From contig JBHJGS010000001.1 in assembly GCA_050331575.1 (NCBI GenBank), positions 1 to 64,000 on the forward strand: a stretch of 64,000 nucleotides of DNA, given 5' to 3'. Below, one piece after another: positions 8,544-17,324 of this stretch. The first letter of the stretch is position 1. Every line of letters begins with the position of its first letter. Position numbers and translations under genes: made by a program. The notes under the pieces were generated by a model. The model had not been told where the DNA came from. It saw only the letters and a program-made list of their open reading frames with translations, and ran no database searches. This stretch comes from JBHJGS01 sp050331575 (GTDB lineage Bacteria; Pseudomonadota; Alphaproteobacteria; Sphingomonadales; Rhodothalassiaceae).

Positions 8544-9179
8544 ATGATTGATCTTTACACCGCCGCCACCCCCAATGGCCAGAAGGCCTCGATCATGCTG
8601 GAAGAATGCGGCTTGGAGTACAGCGTTCACGCGCTGAACCTGGGCGCGGGCGAACAGCATAGCGCGCACTATCTGCAGCTCAATCCCAACGGCAAGATCC
8701 CCACCATCGTCGACAATGATGTCCAGGGCGATGCGATCACCGTGTTCGAATCCGGCGCGATCCTGACCTATCTGGCCGAAAAGACCGGGCGTTTCCTCCC
8801 AACCGAGGCGCGCGCCCGTGCGGCGGTGCTGAGCTGGCTGAACTGGCAGATGGGCGCGCTTGGCCCGATGCTGGGGCAGGCCTGGCATTTCGGCAAGACC
8901 GCGCCGGAAAAAGTCGACTACGCGATTAAGCGTTACGTCACCGAAAGCGTCCGCCTTCTCTCGGTCATGGACCAGCAGCTGAACCGGACGGAATTTCTCG
9001 CCGGTGACGAGGTCAGCATTGCCGATTTTGCCTGCTATGGCTGGACCCGCTCCGGCTTAGGCGCGGTGCAGGAAATCGGCGGCGCCATGCCCACTTTGCC
9101 CCATGTCAGCCGTTGGCTGAACGCCGTGGGCGGGCGCGACGGCGTGCAAAAAGGCATGGCGGTTCCGAAACAGGACTGA
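8544..9179 (+). CDS. Glutathione S-transferase
   Basis: 211 aa. A thioredoxin-like N-domain has the glutathione-site pattern NPNGKIPTIVD and ESGAILTYLA, and a helical C-domain has EFLAGDEVSIADFACYGW. The profile is like YfcG/YghU-type enzymes (TPNGQKASIMLEECGLEY). GGAGAG at 8535-8540 precedes the ATG; an upstream in-frame start at 8412 is not supported. It is cytoplasmic and likely handles electrophiles or disulfides; the substrate is unknown. Confidence 0.9.
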   Translation: MIDLYTAATPNGQKASIMLEECGLEYSVHALNLGAGEQHSAHYLQLNPNGKIPTIVDNDVQGDAITVFESGAILTYLAEKTGRFLPTEARARAAVLSWLNWQMGALGPMLGQAWHFGKTAPEKVDYAIKRYVTESVRLLSVMDQQLNRTEFLAGDEVSIADFACYGWTRSGLGAVQEIGGAMPTLPHVSRWLNAVGGRDGVQKGMAVPKQD

Positions 9180-9199
9180 CACTCATCGAAAAAATCGTC

Positions 9200-9227
9200 T
9201 TGCCGCGACCTTTAAGCCTTCTAATAT
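9200..9227 (+). promoter_or_regulatory. Promoter placed almost on top of the radical SAM start
   Basis: TTGCCG (9200-9205), a 16-base spacer and TAATAT (9222-9227). Transcription would begin near 9234-9235, exactly where the first in-frame ATG lies. Either the mRNA is leaderless or translation starts at the second ATG (9256), which has a short leader with GGCGGGACGG. Confidence 0.5.
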
Positions 9228-9234
9228 CGAGGGT

Positions 9235-10590
9235 ATGGATTGCGGCGGGACGGATATGCGGTTTTTGACGCCGGAGGAGGTGGCCGCGTGGTCGGCCTTC
9301 CCTCAGCCGGCCGCGGGCAGCGATCTGGCCGCGCCGCTGAAGCGTGATCTGCAGGCCACCGGCCAAATGACCAAGGCGCAGGTGGCCGGACGCAATTTCC
9401 CGATCGGCTGCGTCAATCTGGAGATCACCCAGCGCTGCAATCTGGATTGCACGCTGTGCTATCTGTCGGACAATGCCGAGGCCATCCGCGACCTGCCGAT
9501 GCCGGAGGTTCTGCGCCGCGTCGCCCGCATCCGCGATCATTACGGACCTGGCACAAATGTGCAGATCTCCGGTGGCGATCCGACCATGCGGGCCCGCGAC
9601 GATCTGATCGCCACCGCCCGCGCCATTGCGGAGCATCAGATGGTGCCGTCGCTGCTGACCAACGGCATCAAGGCGACCCGGTCGCTTTTGAAGGCGTTGG
9701 CCGAAGCCGGGCTGAAGGACGTGGTGTTCCATGTCGATCTGACGCAGGAACGCAAAGGCTACGCCACCGAGGCGGAGCTGAATGCGGTGCGTCGCGACTA
9801 TATCGAACGCGCCCGCGGGCTGGGCTTGCGGATCCTGTTCAACACCACCGTCTTTGGCGGCAATGTGGCGCAAATGCCCGATCTGGTGCGCTTCTTCGTG
9901 GCGCATGCCCGGGATCTGCATATGGTGTCGTTCCAGATGCAGGCCGATACCGGCCGCGGCGTCATCCGCGAGCGCGACGACCGGGTCTCGGTGGAGCGGA
10001 TGATCGAGGATATCCGCGCTGCCACCGGGGTTCAGCTCAGCTTTGACATGCCGCAGATCGGCCACAGCCGCTGCAACCGTTATAGCTCGATGCTGATCTC
10101 AGGATCGGACCGGCGCGCGCTCTATGAGCCGCAGAATTATTTCATCCGGCTCTTGGCCGCCGCCCAGGAAGAAGCCGCGGCCTGGCGGGCCCGGCGCTGG
10201 CGGTTGGGCGCGCTGCGCGTGGCGCTGAAGCATCCAGGCCTTGCGTTCGCCGGATTGAGGCATCTGGCCGCGGCGGCCTGGACGCTGCGGCGGGGACTGA
10301 TCACTACGGGCCGCGTCGATAAGCTGAGCTTTTACATTCACAATTTCATGGGCGCCGATCAGTTGGAGCGGGATCGCTGCCAAGCCTGCATCTTCATGGC
10401 CGCCACCGCTGAGGGGCCCATGTCCATGTGCGTCTATAACGCCAAGCGCGAAGCGATGCTGGCCAAACCGTTGCAAATCGACGGCACGGCTTGGGACCCG
10501 GTGCAGCCAGCCCTGCCGGCCAGCCGCTTGAAAGGCCGGCAAAAAGCCGCGCATCCGGGCAATGACGCTGGCGGATCCCAGCAGCCTTAG
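9235..10590 (+). CDS. Radical SAM protein, possibly COG1964-like
   Basis: 451 aa. The CxxxCxxC iron-sulfur motif is at C68, C72 and C75 (RCNLDCTLCYL), followed by QISGGDPTMR, the SAM-binding GGxP-like segment. The C-terminus has extra cysteines (RCQACIFMAAT and SMCVYNAKR) after HNFMGADQLERD. This tail resembles the uncharacterised COG1964 group, which also contains the archaeal tetraether lipid synthase; that link is my inference. It is a single gene with no recognisable partner. Start 9235 or 9256 is undecided. The 211 bp downstream (10591-10801) hold nothing I can identify. Confidence 0.8.
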   Translation: MDCGGTDMRFLTPEEVAAWSAFPQPAAGSDLAAPLKRDLQATGQMTKAQVAGRNFPIGCVNLEITQRCNLDCTLCYLSDNAEAIRDLPMPEVLRRVARIRDHYGPGTNVQISGGDPTMRARDDLIATARAIAEHQMVPSLLTNGIKATRSLLKALAEAGLKDVVFHVDLTQERKGYATEAELNAVRRDYIERARGLGLRILFNTTVFGGNVAQMPDLVRFFVAHARDLHMVSFQMQADTGRGVIRERDDRVSVERMIEDIRAATGVQLSFDMPQIGHSRCNRYSSMLISGSDRRALYEPQNYFIRLLAAAQEEAAAWRARRWRLGALRVALKHPGLAFAGLRHLAAAAWTLRRGLITTGRVDKLSFYIHNFMGADQLERDRCQACIFMAATAEGPMSMCVYNAKREAMLAKPLQIDGTAWDPVQPALPASRLKGRQKAAHPGNDAGGSQQP

Positions 10591-10801
10591 AGCAACACCG
10601 TCATTGCGCGAACAGTCTCCGGCCTCGGTGCCCGCGCGCCGATGCGACCACGACCCGGCGGGCAAGGCCGATCAGAGGCGTACCTTGCGAACCAGGGCGG
10701 ATTTCGCCTGATCGCGCAGGGCGACCGAGCCGACCCCTCGCTCTGCCCCAATCTTGAAGGGAATCGCCGTGTCGCCGGCTGGCCGGGCGCCTTACAGCGG
10801 G

Positions 10802-11926
10802 TTACGCCGCTTGGGAATCCTGGCCCAGCTTGCCCAGCAGATAATCGAAATTATCCGGATCGATATCTTCTTCCAGGCGGGTGAGGATGCGCTCGATCAT
10901 GACTTGGCGGAAGCGCTCCCGGTCATCCCCGGCAGTGGCCTTTAATTCTTCTACGAGCGGCACGCCGATGCGCGCCATTTCAACATATTGTTCGGCCATG
11001 CCAGCCTTTTCGAACAGCCGGCGCATGGCCAGTTCGCCGCGGTCATGCACAAGTTGATAGGCATTGGCCACCGGGATCCCGGCGCGGCGCGCCAGGGCGG
11101 TTTCAAAGAAGGTCAGATCCCCCTGACACAATGCCCGCACGATGATGGTGTCGGTCAGCCGGTCGTTCGCGTGTAACTGGTCGACCAGCTGGATGACGTC
11201 CAGCGTATCCGTGCCCTTTTCCAGCAGACCGATGGTGGCGCGTTCGCGGCTGGCCAGCAACAGATCGGTGGTGACCCCGTCGGAGAGACGATGGTGCGTG
11301 AGAATATGCTCGCGCAGCTTCTCGCTGACGAGCGTGACCAAGCGTTCCGCCACGGCGATCGGCAGCGCCCGGCGTTGTGCCAAATTCGTTTTGATGCGCT
11401 CAGACCCGCCGAAATCGTCCAGCACCCGTTGCATCGTCGGCTCGGAGATCATCGCGCCGTCATTGGCGACCAGCGTCGCCACGACATTCTCGTTCTGCGT
11501 ATCCACCAGCGCATCTGACACGCTTTCGGAAACGAACGCCCGCCGTGCGACTGCCAATTGATAAGGTTCCGGCTTGGTGCGGATGATGCTGATCAGATCC
11601 TCATCGGTCAGCACTTCAGAGGATTCCAGCACGGGCTCGGCCACTTCACCGACATCGTTGGCCAGGGCCAGGGCCACATCGTGCGGCACGTCGGGATTTT
11701 CCTTCAGGGTTTCGCTGAGCGCCCGGCGCACGCGGATTTCCGCATCCCGGATCAGCGCCCGAAAAATGTCTGACGCGATCGACCGTTCCATCTCGGACAG
11801 AGTTTCGCCGCCGTAAAGCTCGCCGATCTTTTCTGCGGTGGCCGCGCGCGCTGAGGGGGAAGGATCCTTCAACAGGCTCTCAACATCGGCTGCCGTCAGC
11901 TGCTGATCTGAACTCAAGTCCGCCAC
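10802..11926 (-). CDS. DUF2336 family protein
   Basis: 374 aa, almost entirely helical and HEAT-like. It has the DUF2336 pattern ERSIASDIFRALIRDAEIRVRRALSE near residues 46-75, repeated DxxxxVRxxLA-type helices, and an acidic/amphipathic C-terminus. This domain family is common in Alphaproteobacteria and is of unknown function. The start fits AADVESLLKDPSPSARA as the first repeat. It has its own promoter at 12020-12048 and stands alone. Confidence 0.85.
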   Translation of the reverse strand: MADLSSDQQLTAADVESLLKDPSPSARAATAEKIGELYGGETLSEMERSIASDIFRALIRDAEIRVRRALSETLKENPDVPHDVALALANDVGEVAEPVLESSEVLTDEDLISIIRTKPEPYQLAVARRAFVSESVSDALVDTQNENVVATLVANDGAMISEPTMQRVLDDFGGSERIKTNLAQRRALPIAVAERLVTLVSEKLREHILTHHRLSDGVTTDLLLASRERATIGLLEKGTDTLDVIQLVDQLHANDRLTDTIIVRALCQGDLTFFETALARRAGIPVANAYQLVHDRGELAMRRLFEKAGMAEQYVEMARIGVPLVEELKATAGDDRERFRQVMIERILTRLEEDIDPDNFDYLLGKLGQDSQAA

Positions 11927-12019
11927 CCCTTCTTCGACCTGCCGGCAGCATGCCGGCGTGCGCCTCTCCCGCCCGCGGCCACGGAGATTTTGTTGCGCGA
12001 TCTAATGCACAGTTCGCCG

Positions 12020-12048
12020 ATTATAAGATGCCCGACCGTAGTGGGCAA
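12020..12048 (-). promoter_or_regulatory. Consensus-like promoter for the DUF2336 gene
   Basis: On the minus strand TTGCCC (12048-12043), a 17-base spacer and a perfect TATAAT (12025-12020), about 94 bases before the ATG at 11926. On the plus strand, TTGTGA (12106-12111) and TAGGGT (12129-12134), also 17 apart, could serve the symporter gene at 12235. Confidence 0.6.
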
Positions 12049-12234
12049 TTCCTTAACAACGCCACAATAAGCCCATCACCATCGTGACAGCCGCATGACA
12101 GGGGATTGTGATCGGCGGCAGCCGTGGATAGGGTACTCCCGCTTGGTTTCAACCCCGCCCCGAGGCGCTTGGATCCGGTCTTCGGGACGAACGGGCCGAC
12201 GCTGCCTGTTTCGATACTTTCTGTTGGAGTGTGT

Positions 12235-13818
12235 ATGCCGCTTCGTTTGTTGGGCCTGTGCGCCGCTACGACGCTGTTAACCTTGCCGGCTGCGGCGCAA
12301 GGCGATGGTCGCTCGGTCAGTGAGGCGATCAATGCCGCTCTCAGCCCGATCGCCTACTGGGCAGACCGGATCGTTTTCTTCGCGATCCCTCTGGAATGGC
12401 TCGCAGGCGACGGTGCCCCGGGCATGCCGATCATTTGCATATGGCTGTTGGGCGCGGCGATCTTCTTTACCATCCGCATGGGCTTTGTGAATGTGCGCGG
12501 CGTCCGCCAGTCGTTCCGCATCGTCTCCGGTGCGTATGACAATCCGCGCCATCCAGGCGAAGTGACGCATTTCCAGGCGCTCACGGCGGCCCTGTCCGGC
12601 ACCGTGGGGTTGGGCAATATCGCCGGAGTGGCTGTGGCGATTTCGCTGGGCGGCCCAGGCGCGACCTTCTGGATGATCGTGGTCGGCCTGTTCGGCATGG
12701 CATCGAAATTCACCGAAGTGACGCTGGGCCTGAAATATCGCCAGTTGGACGCCAAGGGCCGCGTCTCCGGGGGTCCGATGTATTATTTGCGCTATGGTCT
12801 GGCCGAGCGAGGCATGGTCCGGCTGGGCCAGGTGTTGGCGGCCACCGCGGCGGTCTTCTGTATCCTGGGAGCGTTCGGCGCCGGCGCGGTGTTCCAGGTC
12901 AATCAGGCGTCGCAGCAGTTCGTGCAGGCCATGGCGCCGGCGCTGTTCGGCGAGGGCAGCTTCCTGGTCGGGCGGCAATGGATCATCGGCCTGATCTATG
13001 CCGCGTTGATTGGCATGGTGATCATCGGCGGTATCCGCTCCATCGTGAAGGTCACCGAGCGCCTGGTGCCGCTGATGGCGATCCTGTACATGTCCGCGGC
13101 GCTGGTGGTGCTGGCGATCCATTTCACCGAAATTCCGGCCGCCTTCGGCAAGATTTTCGCCGGCGCGTTCAGCCCGGAAGCCGGCATTGGCGGTCTCATC
13201 GGCGCCATGGTCTGGGGCCTGCGCCGGGCCACCTTTTCCAATGAGGCCGGGGTCGGGTCCGCTGCCATCGCGCATGCCGCGGCCAAGACCAACGAGCCGG
13301 TGTCAGAGGGGCTGGTGGCGCTTCTGGAGCCGTTCGTCGACACCGTGATCGTGTGCACCACCACCGCGTTGGTGATCATCGTCACCGGCCAGTATCTGAC
13401 CGCCGAAGCCGCAGACGGCATCGCGCTGACGAGTTCCGCGTTTGAAAGCGTGATCGGCTGGTTCCCCTATATCTTGTCGCTGGCGGTGTTGATGTTTGCC
13501 TTCTCCACCTCGCTGACCTGGTTCTATTATGGCGAGCGTTCCTTCTTGTATCTGGTCGGGCGAGATCAGCCGATCGCGGGCACTGCCTTTAAGCTCGTGT
13601 TCCTGGCGGTGTTGGTGGCCGGATCGGCATTGCAACTGGGCGCCGTGGTGCAGTTGGCCGATGCGACGCTGCTGGCCATGGCCTTTCCCAATTTGATCGG
13701 CGTGTTCATTATGTCCGGCCAGGTCAAGCGCATGATGGACGATTATTTCGCGCGGGTGCGCTCGGGCGACATCGTTCCAGAGGCGGAACGGGCGGCCGTG
13801 GGCCAAGCAGCGGAATAG
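12235..13818 (+). CDS. Sodium:alanine/glycine symporter (AGCS family)
   Basis: 527 aa. It begins with a cleavable-looking leader (MPLRLLGLCAATTLLTLPAAAQG) and then about ten membrane helices. AGCS hallmarks are HFQALTAALSGTVGLGNIAG, GGPGATFWMIVVGLFGMASKF, the GGPMYYL segment, and SNEAGVGSAAIAHAAAKTNEPVSEGLVA near residue 305-330. It imports small amino acids with Na+ across the inner membrane. GGAG at 12225-12228 supports the start at 12235 over a GTG at 12124. A hairpin follows the stop. Confidence 0.92.
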   Translation: MPLRLLGLCAATTLLTLPAAAQGDGRSVSEAINAALSPIAYWADRIVFFAIPLEWLAGDGAPGMPIICIWLLGAAIFFTIRMGFVNVRGVRQSFRIVSGAYDNPRHPGEVTHFQALTAALSGTVGLGNIAGVAVAISLGGPGATFWMIVVGLFGMASKFTEVTLGLKYRQLDAKGRVSGGPMYYLRYGLAERGMVRLGQVLAATAAVFCILGAFGAGAVFQVNQASQQFVQAMAPALFGEGSFLVGRQWIIGLIYAALIGMVIIGGIRSIVKVTERLVPLMAILYMSAALVVLAIHFTEIPAAFGKIFAGAFSPEAGIGGLIGAMVWGLRRATFSNEAGVGSAAIAHAAAKTNEPVSEGLVALLEPFVDTVIVCTTTALVIIVTGQYLTAEAADGIALTSSAFESVIGWFPYILSLAVLMFAFSTSLTWFYYGERSFLYLVGRDQPIAGTAFKLVFLAVLVAGSALQLGAVVQLADATLLAMAFPNLIGVFIMSGQVKRMMDDYFARVRSGDIVPEAERAAVGQAAE

Positions 13819-13820
13819 CG

Positions 13821-13861
13821 GCTGAACCCCAGGCCCCGGCCCGGCTCAGGCCGGGTTCAGC
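13821..13861 (+). terminator. Hairpin after the symporter gene
   Basis: GCTGAACCC (13821-13829) pairs with GGGTTCAGC (13853-13861), with a further GGCC-rich inner stem. It begins 3 bases after the stop codon. There is no U-tract, so termination efficiency is uncertain. Confidence 0.55.
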
Positions 13862-13988
13862 CCTGGTGGCTCACGCTGCGGCTTGGCATTGGCCCATCAG
13901 TGCCTATGTTTGACGGCGTATGAAGCCGTTTGTGGCCAGCCTCCCGGCAGCCCGCAGAGCGGCACCGCAGAATAGGGATCTGACAGCG

Positions 13989-14615
13989 ATGATGCAGCGC
14001 ATTCTGGCCGTTTTGTCGGCCTTGGTATTGTTCAGCGGGTTGGCGTTCGGCCAAACCGCTCAGGATGATCCTGAGGCCGCCGCGGCGTTTATCGATCAAT
14101 TGTCCAACGATGCGATCGCCGTGTGGACCGACCCCGCATTGACCGAGCCGGAACGGCGCGCGCGGTTTGATGATCTGCTGAGCAACGGCTTTGCCATTGA
14201 CTATATCGCGCAATTGGCGCTTGGCCGGCACGCGCGCACCGCCAGCAAGGACGAGCTCGACCAATATATGGCGGTGTTCCCGAAATATATTATCGACGTG
14301 TTCTCCGACCGCATCGGGGAATATGGCGACGAGCGCTTCGAGGTCACCGGGACTGCCCCGGCAGGCCAACGCGACATCTATGTGCGCTCCAACATCATTC
14401 GCCCCAGCAGCGACAATCTGCTGGCCGACTGGCGGGTGCGCCGGATCGGCGACAAGCTGCAAATCATCGACATCAAGCTGGAGGGCATCTCCATGGTGCG
14501 CACGCAGCGGGATGATTTCCAGGAGAAGATCAGCAGTTCCGGCATGGAAGGGCTCATCCAGGAACTGTATTCGCGTTTGGGCACCAGTGCGGAGACCGCG
14601 TCGACCGACCTGTAA
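13989..14615 (+). CDS. MlaC/Ttg2D-like periplasmic lipid-binding protein
   Basis: 208 aa. A signal peptide (MMQRILAVLSALVLFSGLAFGQ) is followed by an MlaC fold: RFDDLLSNGFAIDYIAQLALGRHARTA (in part), ELDQYMAVFPKYIIDVFSDR, and a C-terminal LADWRVRR...LQIIDIKLEGISMVRTQRDDF. MlaC shuttles phospholipids between the outer membrane and the MlaFEDB ABC complex. No mlaFEDB genes are in the window, so this is an orphan copy or the transporter is elsewhere. The dipeptide epimerase follows after 9 bp and may be co-transcribed. Confidence 0.88.
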   Translation: MMQRILAVLSALVLFSGLAFGQTAQDDPEAAAAFIDQLSNDAIAVWTDPALTEPERRARFDDLLSNGFAIDYIAQLALGRHARTASKDELDQYMAVFPKYIIDVFSDRIGEYGDERFEVTGTAPAGQRDIYVRSNIIRPSSDNLLADWRVRRIGDKLQIIDIKLEGISMVRTQRDDFQEKISSSGMEGLIQELYSRLGTSAETASTDL

Positions 14616-14624
14616 GACGCCGCC

Positions 14625-15611
14625 ATGGGCCGACGCCGGTTGACGGTATGGGCGGAAGCCTGGCCGCTGGCGCGCCCCTTCGCCATCGCGCGCGGCAGCG
14701 TGACGCAGGTGACGCTCTTTCAGGCAGCACTGACGCAAGCCGGCCGGACAGGCCGAGGCGAGGCGCGGCTTTATCCCCGCTATGGTGACAGTGTGGCGGC
14801 GTTTTTCGCGCAAGCGGAAGACGTCCGCACGGCCCTGGAAGCCGGTGCCGGCCGGAAGGATCTGCTCACCCGGCTTCCCGCCGGCGGGCCGCGCGCTGCC
14901 CTTGATGCCGCCCTGTGGGATCTGGAAGCGCAATTGACCGGCGAACCGGTGTGGCAGCGATTGGGGCTGTCGCTGCCCGACGCGTTGCCGACCGCCTTCA
15001 CCGTGTCGCTTGCCACGCCCACCGCCATGGCCGAGGCGGCCGGCCACGCGCCCGGTCGCGTGTTGAAGCTGAAGCTGGGCCAGAGCCCCCGCACCGACCT
15101 AGAGTGCATCGCCGCTGTCGCCGAAGCGCGGCCCGACGCGCAGCTTATTCTTGATGCCAATGAGGGGTGGGACCGGGACATGCTGTCGCGAGTGCGCGCC
15201 CTGAACGCACCGATCTGCCTGATCGAACAGCCATTGCCCGCCGGATCGGATCGGGATCTGCCGGCGGATCCGCGGCTGTGTGCCGATGAGAGCCTGAGCG
15301 GCGAAGCAGCCTTGGCCGCGCTGCCGAGCGGCTATGGCGCCATCAATGTCAAGCTGGACAAGGCCGGTGGCCTCACCGCTGCCTTGGATTGGGTGCAGAC
15401 GGCCCAGACGCGGGGCCTTGCGGTGTTTTTGGGCTGCCATGTCGCCACCTCGCTGGCGATGATGCCCGCGCTGATGTTGGCGCCGTTCTGCCAATGGATT
15501 GATTTGGATGGTGCCTGGTTGCTCGCGCGCGATCGGCAGCCGGGCTTGCGCTACGCCAATGGCTGCTTGCAGCCGGCTCCCGGCTTGTGGGGGGCACCCC
15601 GGCCTTTTTAG
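14625..15611 (+). CDS. Dipeptide epimerase (L-Ala-D/L-Glu epimerase type)
   Basis: 328 aa enolase-superfamily enzyme. The catalytic lysine pair is in VLKLKLG, metal ligands are in LDANEGW, IEQPLP and CADES, and a second lysine is in NVKLDKAGG, all in family order. It likely epimerises L-Ala-D-Glu from peptidoglycan recycling in the cytoplasm; other dipeptides are possible. It lies 9 bp after the MlaC-like gene. Repeat element A follows the stop. Confidence 0.87.
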   Translation: MGRRRLTVWAEAWPLARPFAIARGSVTQVTLFQAALTQAGRTGRGEARLYPRYGDSVAAFFAQAEDVRTALEAGAGRKDLLTRLPAGGPRAALDAALWDLEAQLTGEPVWQRLGLSLPDALPTAFTVSLATPTAMAEAAGHAPGRVLKLKLGQSPRTDLECIAAVAEARPDAQLILDANEGWDRDMLSRVRALNAPICLIEQPLPAGSDRDLPADPRLCADESLSGEAALAALPSGYGAINVKLDKAGGLTAALDWVQTAQTRGLAVFLGCHVATSLAMMPALMLAPFCQWIDLDGAWLLARDRQPGLRYANGCLQPAPGLWGAPRPF

Positions 15612-15626
15612 GGCTGCGCGGCTGTG

Positions 15627-15756
15627 CTAGAGCACCTTCCGGCCGATCGGACTGGCGGCTCGGTGCCAATCGGTCGGATAGAATTACCGGCCCTCTAAAC
15701 GGCGGGCTTGGCCATCCGATCACGGGCGATCGCGATTGAACGGGTCAGGTCCTAAG
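15627..15756. repeat. Dispersed palindromic element, copy A
   Basis: Bounded by CTAGAGC (15627) and TCCTAAG (ending 15756), with an imperfect inverted repeat around CCGATCGGACTGG / CCAATCGGTCGG and a GGGCGATCGCGATTG core near 15723-15738. It shares boundaries and core with four other intergenic elements in this window. It lies between the epimerase stop and the DUF4170 gene. Confidence 0.6.
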
Positions 15757-15789
15757 CGGCGCGCGGGCAGCGATCAAGGAGACAATGAA

Positions 15790-16026
15790 ATGGCCGAGGA
15801 AAAGCCCCAGCTTTTGCATTTGGTCTTTGGTGGCCGGGTGAAAGACCCGCAAGGCTTGGAGTTTGAGGATCTGTCGGCGGTCGATCTGGTCGGCTTGTAT
15901 CCCAATTATGCCGAGGCGGAGAAGGCGTGGCGCGCCAAGGCGCAGCAAACCGTCGACGACGCCTTGACCAAATACGTCATCGTCCATCTTCACCGGCTGC
16001 TGGAGCCCGATGCGCAGGGCCAATGA
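15790..16026 (+). CDS. DUF4170 protein
   Basis: 78 aa small soluble protein. LVFGGRVKDPQGLEFEDL and VGLYPNYAEAEKAWRAKAQ (in part) and a YVIVHLHRLLEP ending match the DUF4170 family, a short alphaproteobacterial family of unknown role. AAGGAG at 15777-15782 precedes the ATG at 15790. It lies just downstream of repeat A. Confidence 0.85.
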   Translation: MAEEKPQLLHLVFGGRVKDPQGLEFEDLSAVDLVGLYPNYAEAEKAWRAKAQQTVDDALTKYVIVHLHRLLEPDAQGQ

Positions 16027-16038
16027 GGTCCAGGCCGG

Positions 16039-16233
16039 CTAATCCGCCAGCCGGTCCTCATCGGTCGCAAAATAAGCCTCGACGGCGGCCTCGATTGCCG
16101 TTCCATCCTGATCATAAGGCCCCAAATTGGCCTTGAGATGGACCAGGGCATCCAGCCGGCTTATCGGCCGGTCCGTCCGCAACAGCAAAGCGGCGATACG
16201 ACCAACCCCGAAGCTGCTAATGGCTTCGTTCAT
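16039..16233 (-). CDS. Small hypothetical protein
   Basis: 64 aa (MNEAISSFGVGRIAALLLRT start). A helical protein with an acidic end, no membrane segment and no recognised family. TAGGAATGAG precedes the ATG, giving a weak ribosome site. It converges on the DUF4170 gene with a 12 bp gap. It is kept because it fills the space and has a sensible start, but it could be spurious. Confidence 0.5.
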   Translation of the reverse strand: MNEAISSFGVGRIAALLLRTDRPISRLDALVHLKANLGPYDQDGTAIEAAVEAYFATDEDRLAD

Positions 16234-16456
16234 GTCTGTCTCATTCCTACCCGCCGGCAGCACCGCAATAGGCGCCAGCCGGGTTTGACACCAAGGCTTT
16301 CATGAATACCGGCAATTTATGAAGAATTTGCGGCGCGCGTTTTGCCCGTGTGTCACACCTGCCCCGCCCGACCCTCGCTTCAGGCTTCAACCGCCCCAGC
16401 GGATCGGGCATGACGGGGGCCCGCCCGCCTCTCCCTTCCCTGCAAGGAGCCTCGCC

Positions 16457-17230
16457 ATGACCGAATTGTTCTCGCTCAAAGACAAAGTCGCCATCATCAC
16501 CGGCTCTAGCCGGGGCATCGGCCGCGCCATCGCCGAACGGATGGCCGAAGCCGGCGCCAAAGTGGTGATTTCCAGCCGCAAGGGGGAAGCCTGCGCCCCG
16601 GTGGCGGAGGCCATTCAATCCGCCGGCGGCGAGGCCATCGTGGTGCCGTGCAATATCTCCGAACATGCCGCGTTGGAAAATCTGGTGGCGCAAACCCGCA
16701 AGCAGTTCGGGCGGGTTGATATATTGGTGTGCAACGCGGCCTCCAACCCCGTCTATGGGCCGATGGCGCAGGTCGACGACGCCGCCTTTCATAAGATCCT
16801 CTCCAACAATGTGGTGCAGAATATCAAGCTGGCGCATATGGTGCTGCCGGAAATGGCCGAGCGCGGCGACGGCGTGGTGCTGCTGATTTCCTCGATCGCC
16901 GGGCTGGCCGGATCGAAGAATTTGGGCGCCTACGCCATTTCTAAGGCGGCGGATTATCAGATCGCGCGCAACTTTGCGGTGGAATGGTCTGGCCAGGGGA
17001 TCCGCGCCAATACCATCGCGCCGGGTCTGATCAAGACTGATTTCGCCAAAGCGCTTTGGGAGAACCCCAAGACCTTGGCCTATGTTGAGCGCATGACGCC
17101 GGCCGGCCGCATGGGCGACCCCGACGATATCGCCGGGGTGGCCGTCTTCCTGGCCTCTCCCGCCGCGCGCTACATCACCGGCCAAACCATCGTCGTGGAC
17201 GGGGGCATGACCGTGGGCGATGCCTTCTAG
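16457..17230 (+). CDS. Short-chain dehydrogenase/reductase (SDR)
   Basis: 257 aa classical SDR. NAD(P)-binding TGSSRGIGRAIAE is near 16-28, NAASNP follows beta-4, catalytic Ser is in ISSIAG, and YAISK forms the catalytic Tyr-Lys. The C-terminal pattern PAARYITGQTIVVDGGMTVG is common to FabG/DHRS4-like enzymes. The substrate is not predictable. AAGGAG at 16444-16449 sets the start. Its TAG stop (17228-17230) abuts repeat B. Confidence 0.92.
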   Translation: MTELFSLKDKVAIITGSSRGIGRAIAERMAEAGAKVVISSRKGEACAPVAEAIQSAGGEAIVVPCNISEHAALENLVAQTRKQFGRVDILVCNAASNPVYGPMAQVDDAAFHKILSNNVVQNIKLAHMVLPEMAERGDGVVLLISSIAGLAGSKNLGAYAISKAADYQIARNFAVEWSGQGIRANTIAPGLIKTDFAKALWENPKTLAYVERMTPAGRMGDPDDIAGVAVFLASPAARYITGQTIVVDGGMTVGDAF

Positions 17231-17324
17231 CTAGGGCAACATCGGACCGATTGGACTCGCTGGGCGATGCCAATCGGTCCGATACCGATCCATCGCGATC
17301 GCGATGGATCGGATAAGGCCCTAG
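17231..17324. repeat. Dispersed palindromic element, copy B (best formed)
   Basis: Flanked by CTAGGGC (17231-17237) and GCCCTAG (17318-17324). Inside are ATCGGACCGATTGG / CCAATCGGTCCGAT (17241-17254 / 17270-17283) and a perfect 28 bp palindrome with half-site CCGATCCATCGCGA (17285-17312). It exactly fills the gap between two convergent TAG stops and supplies the receptor gene's stop codon. The stems could act as a bidirectional terminator. Confidence 0.75.

Noticed and set aside
10591..10801. Possible sixth copy of the palindromic repeat after the radical SAM stop (TAGAGCAAC)
   Set aside because: Only the first bases resemble the element; no GATCGCGATC-like core or matching right end is present. 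No tRNA-like fold was found either.
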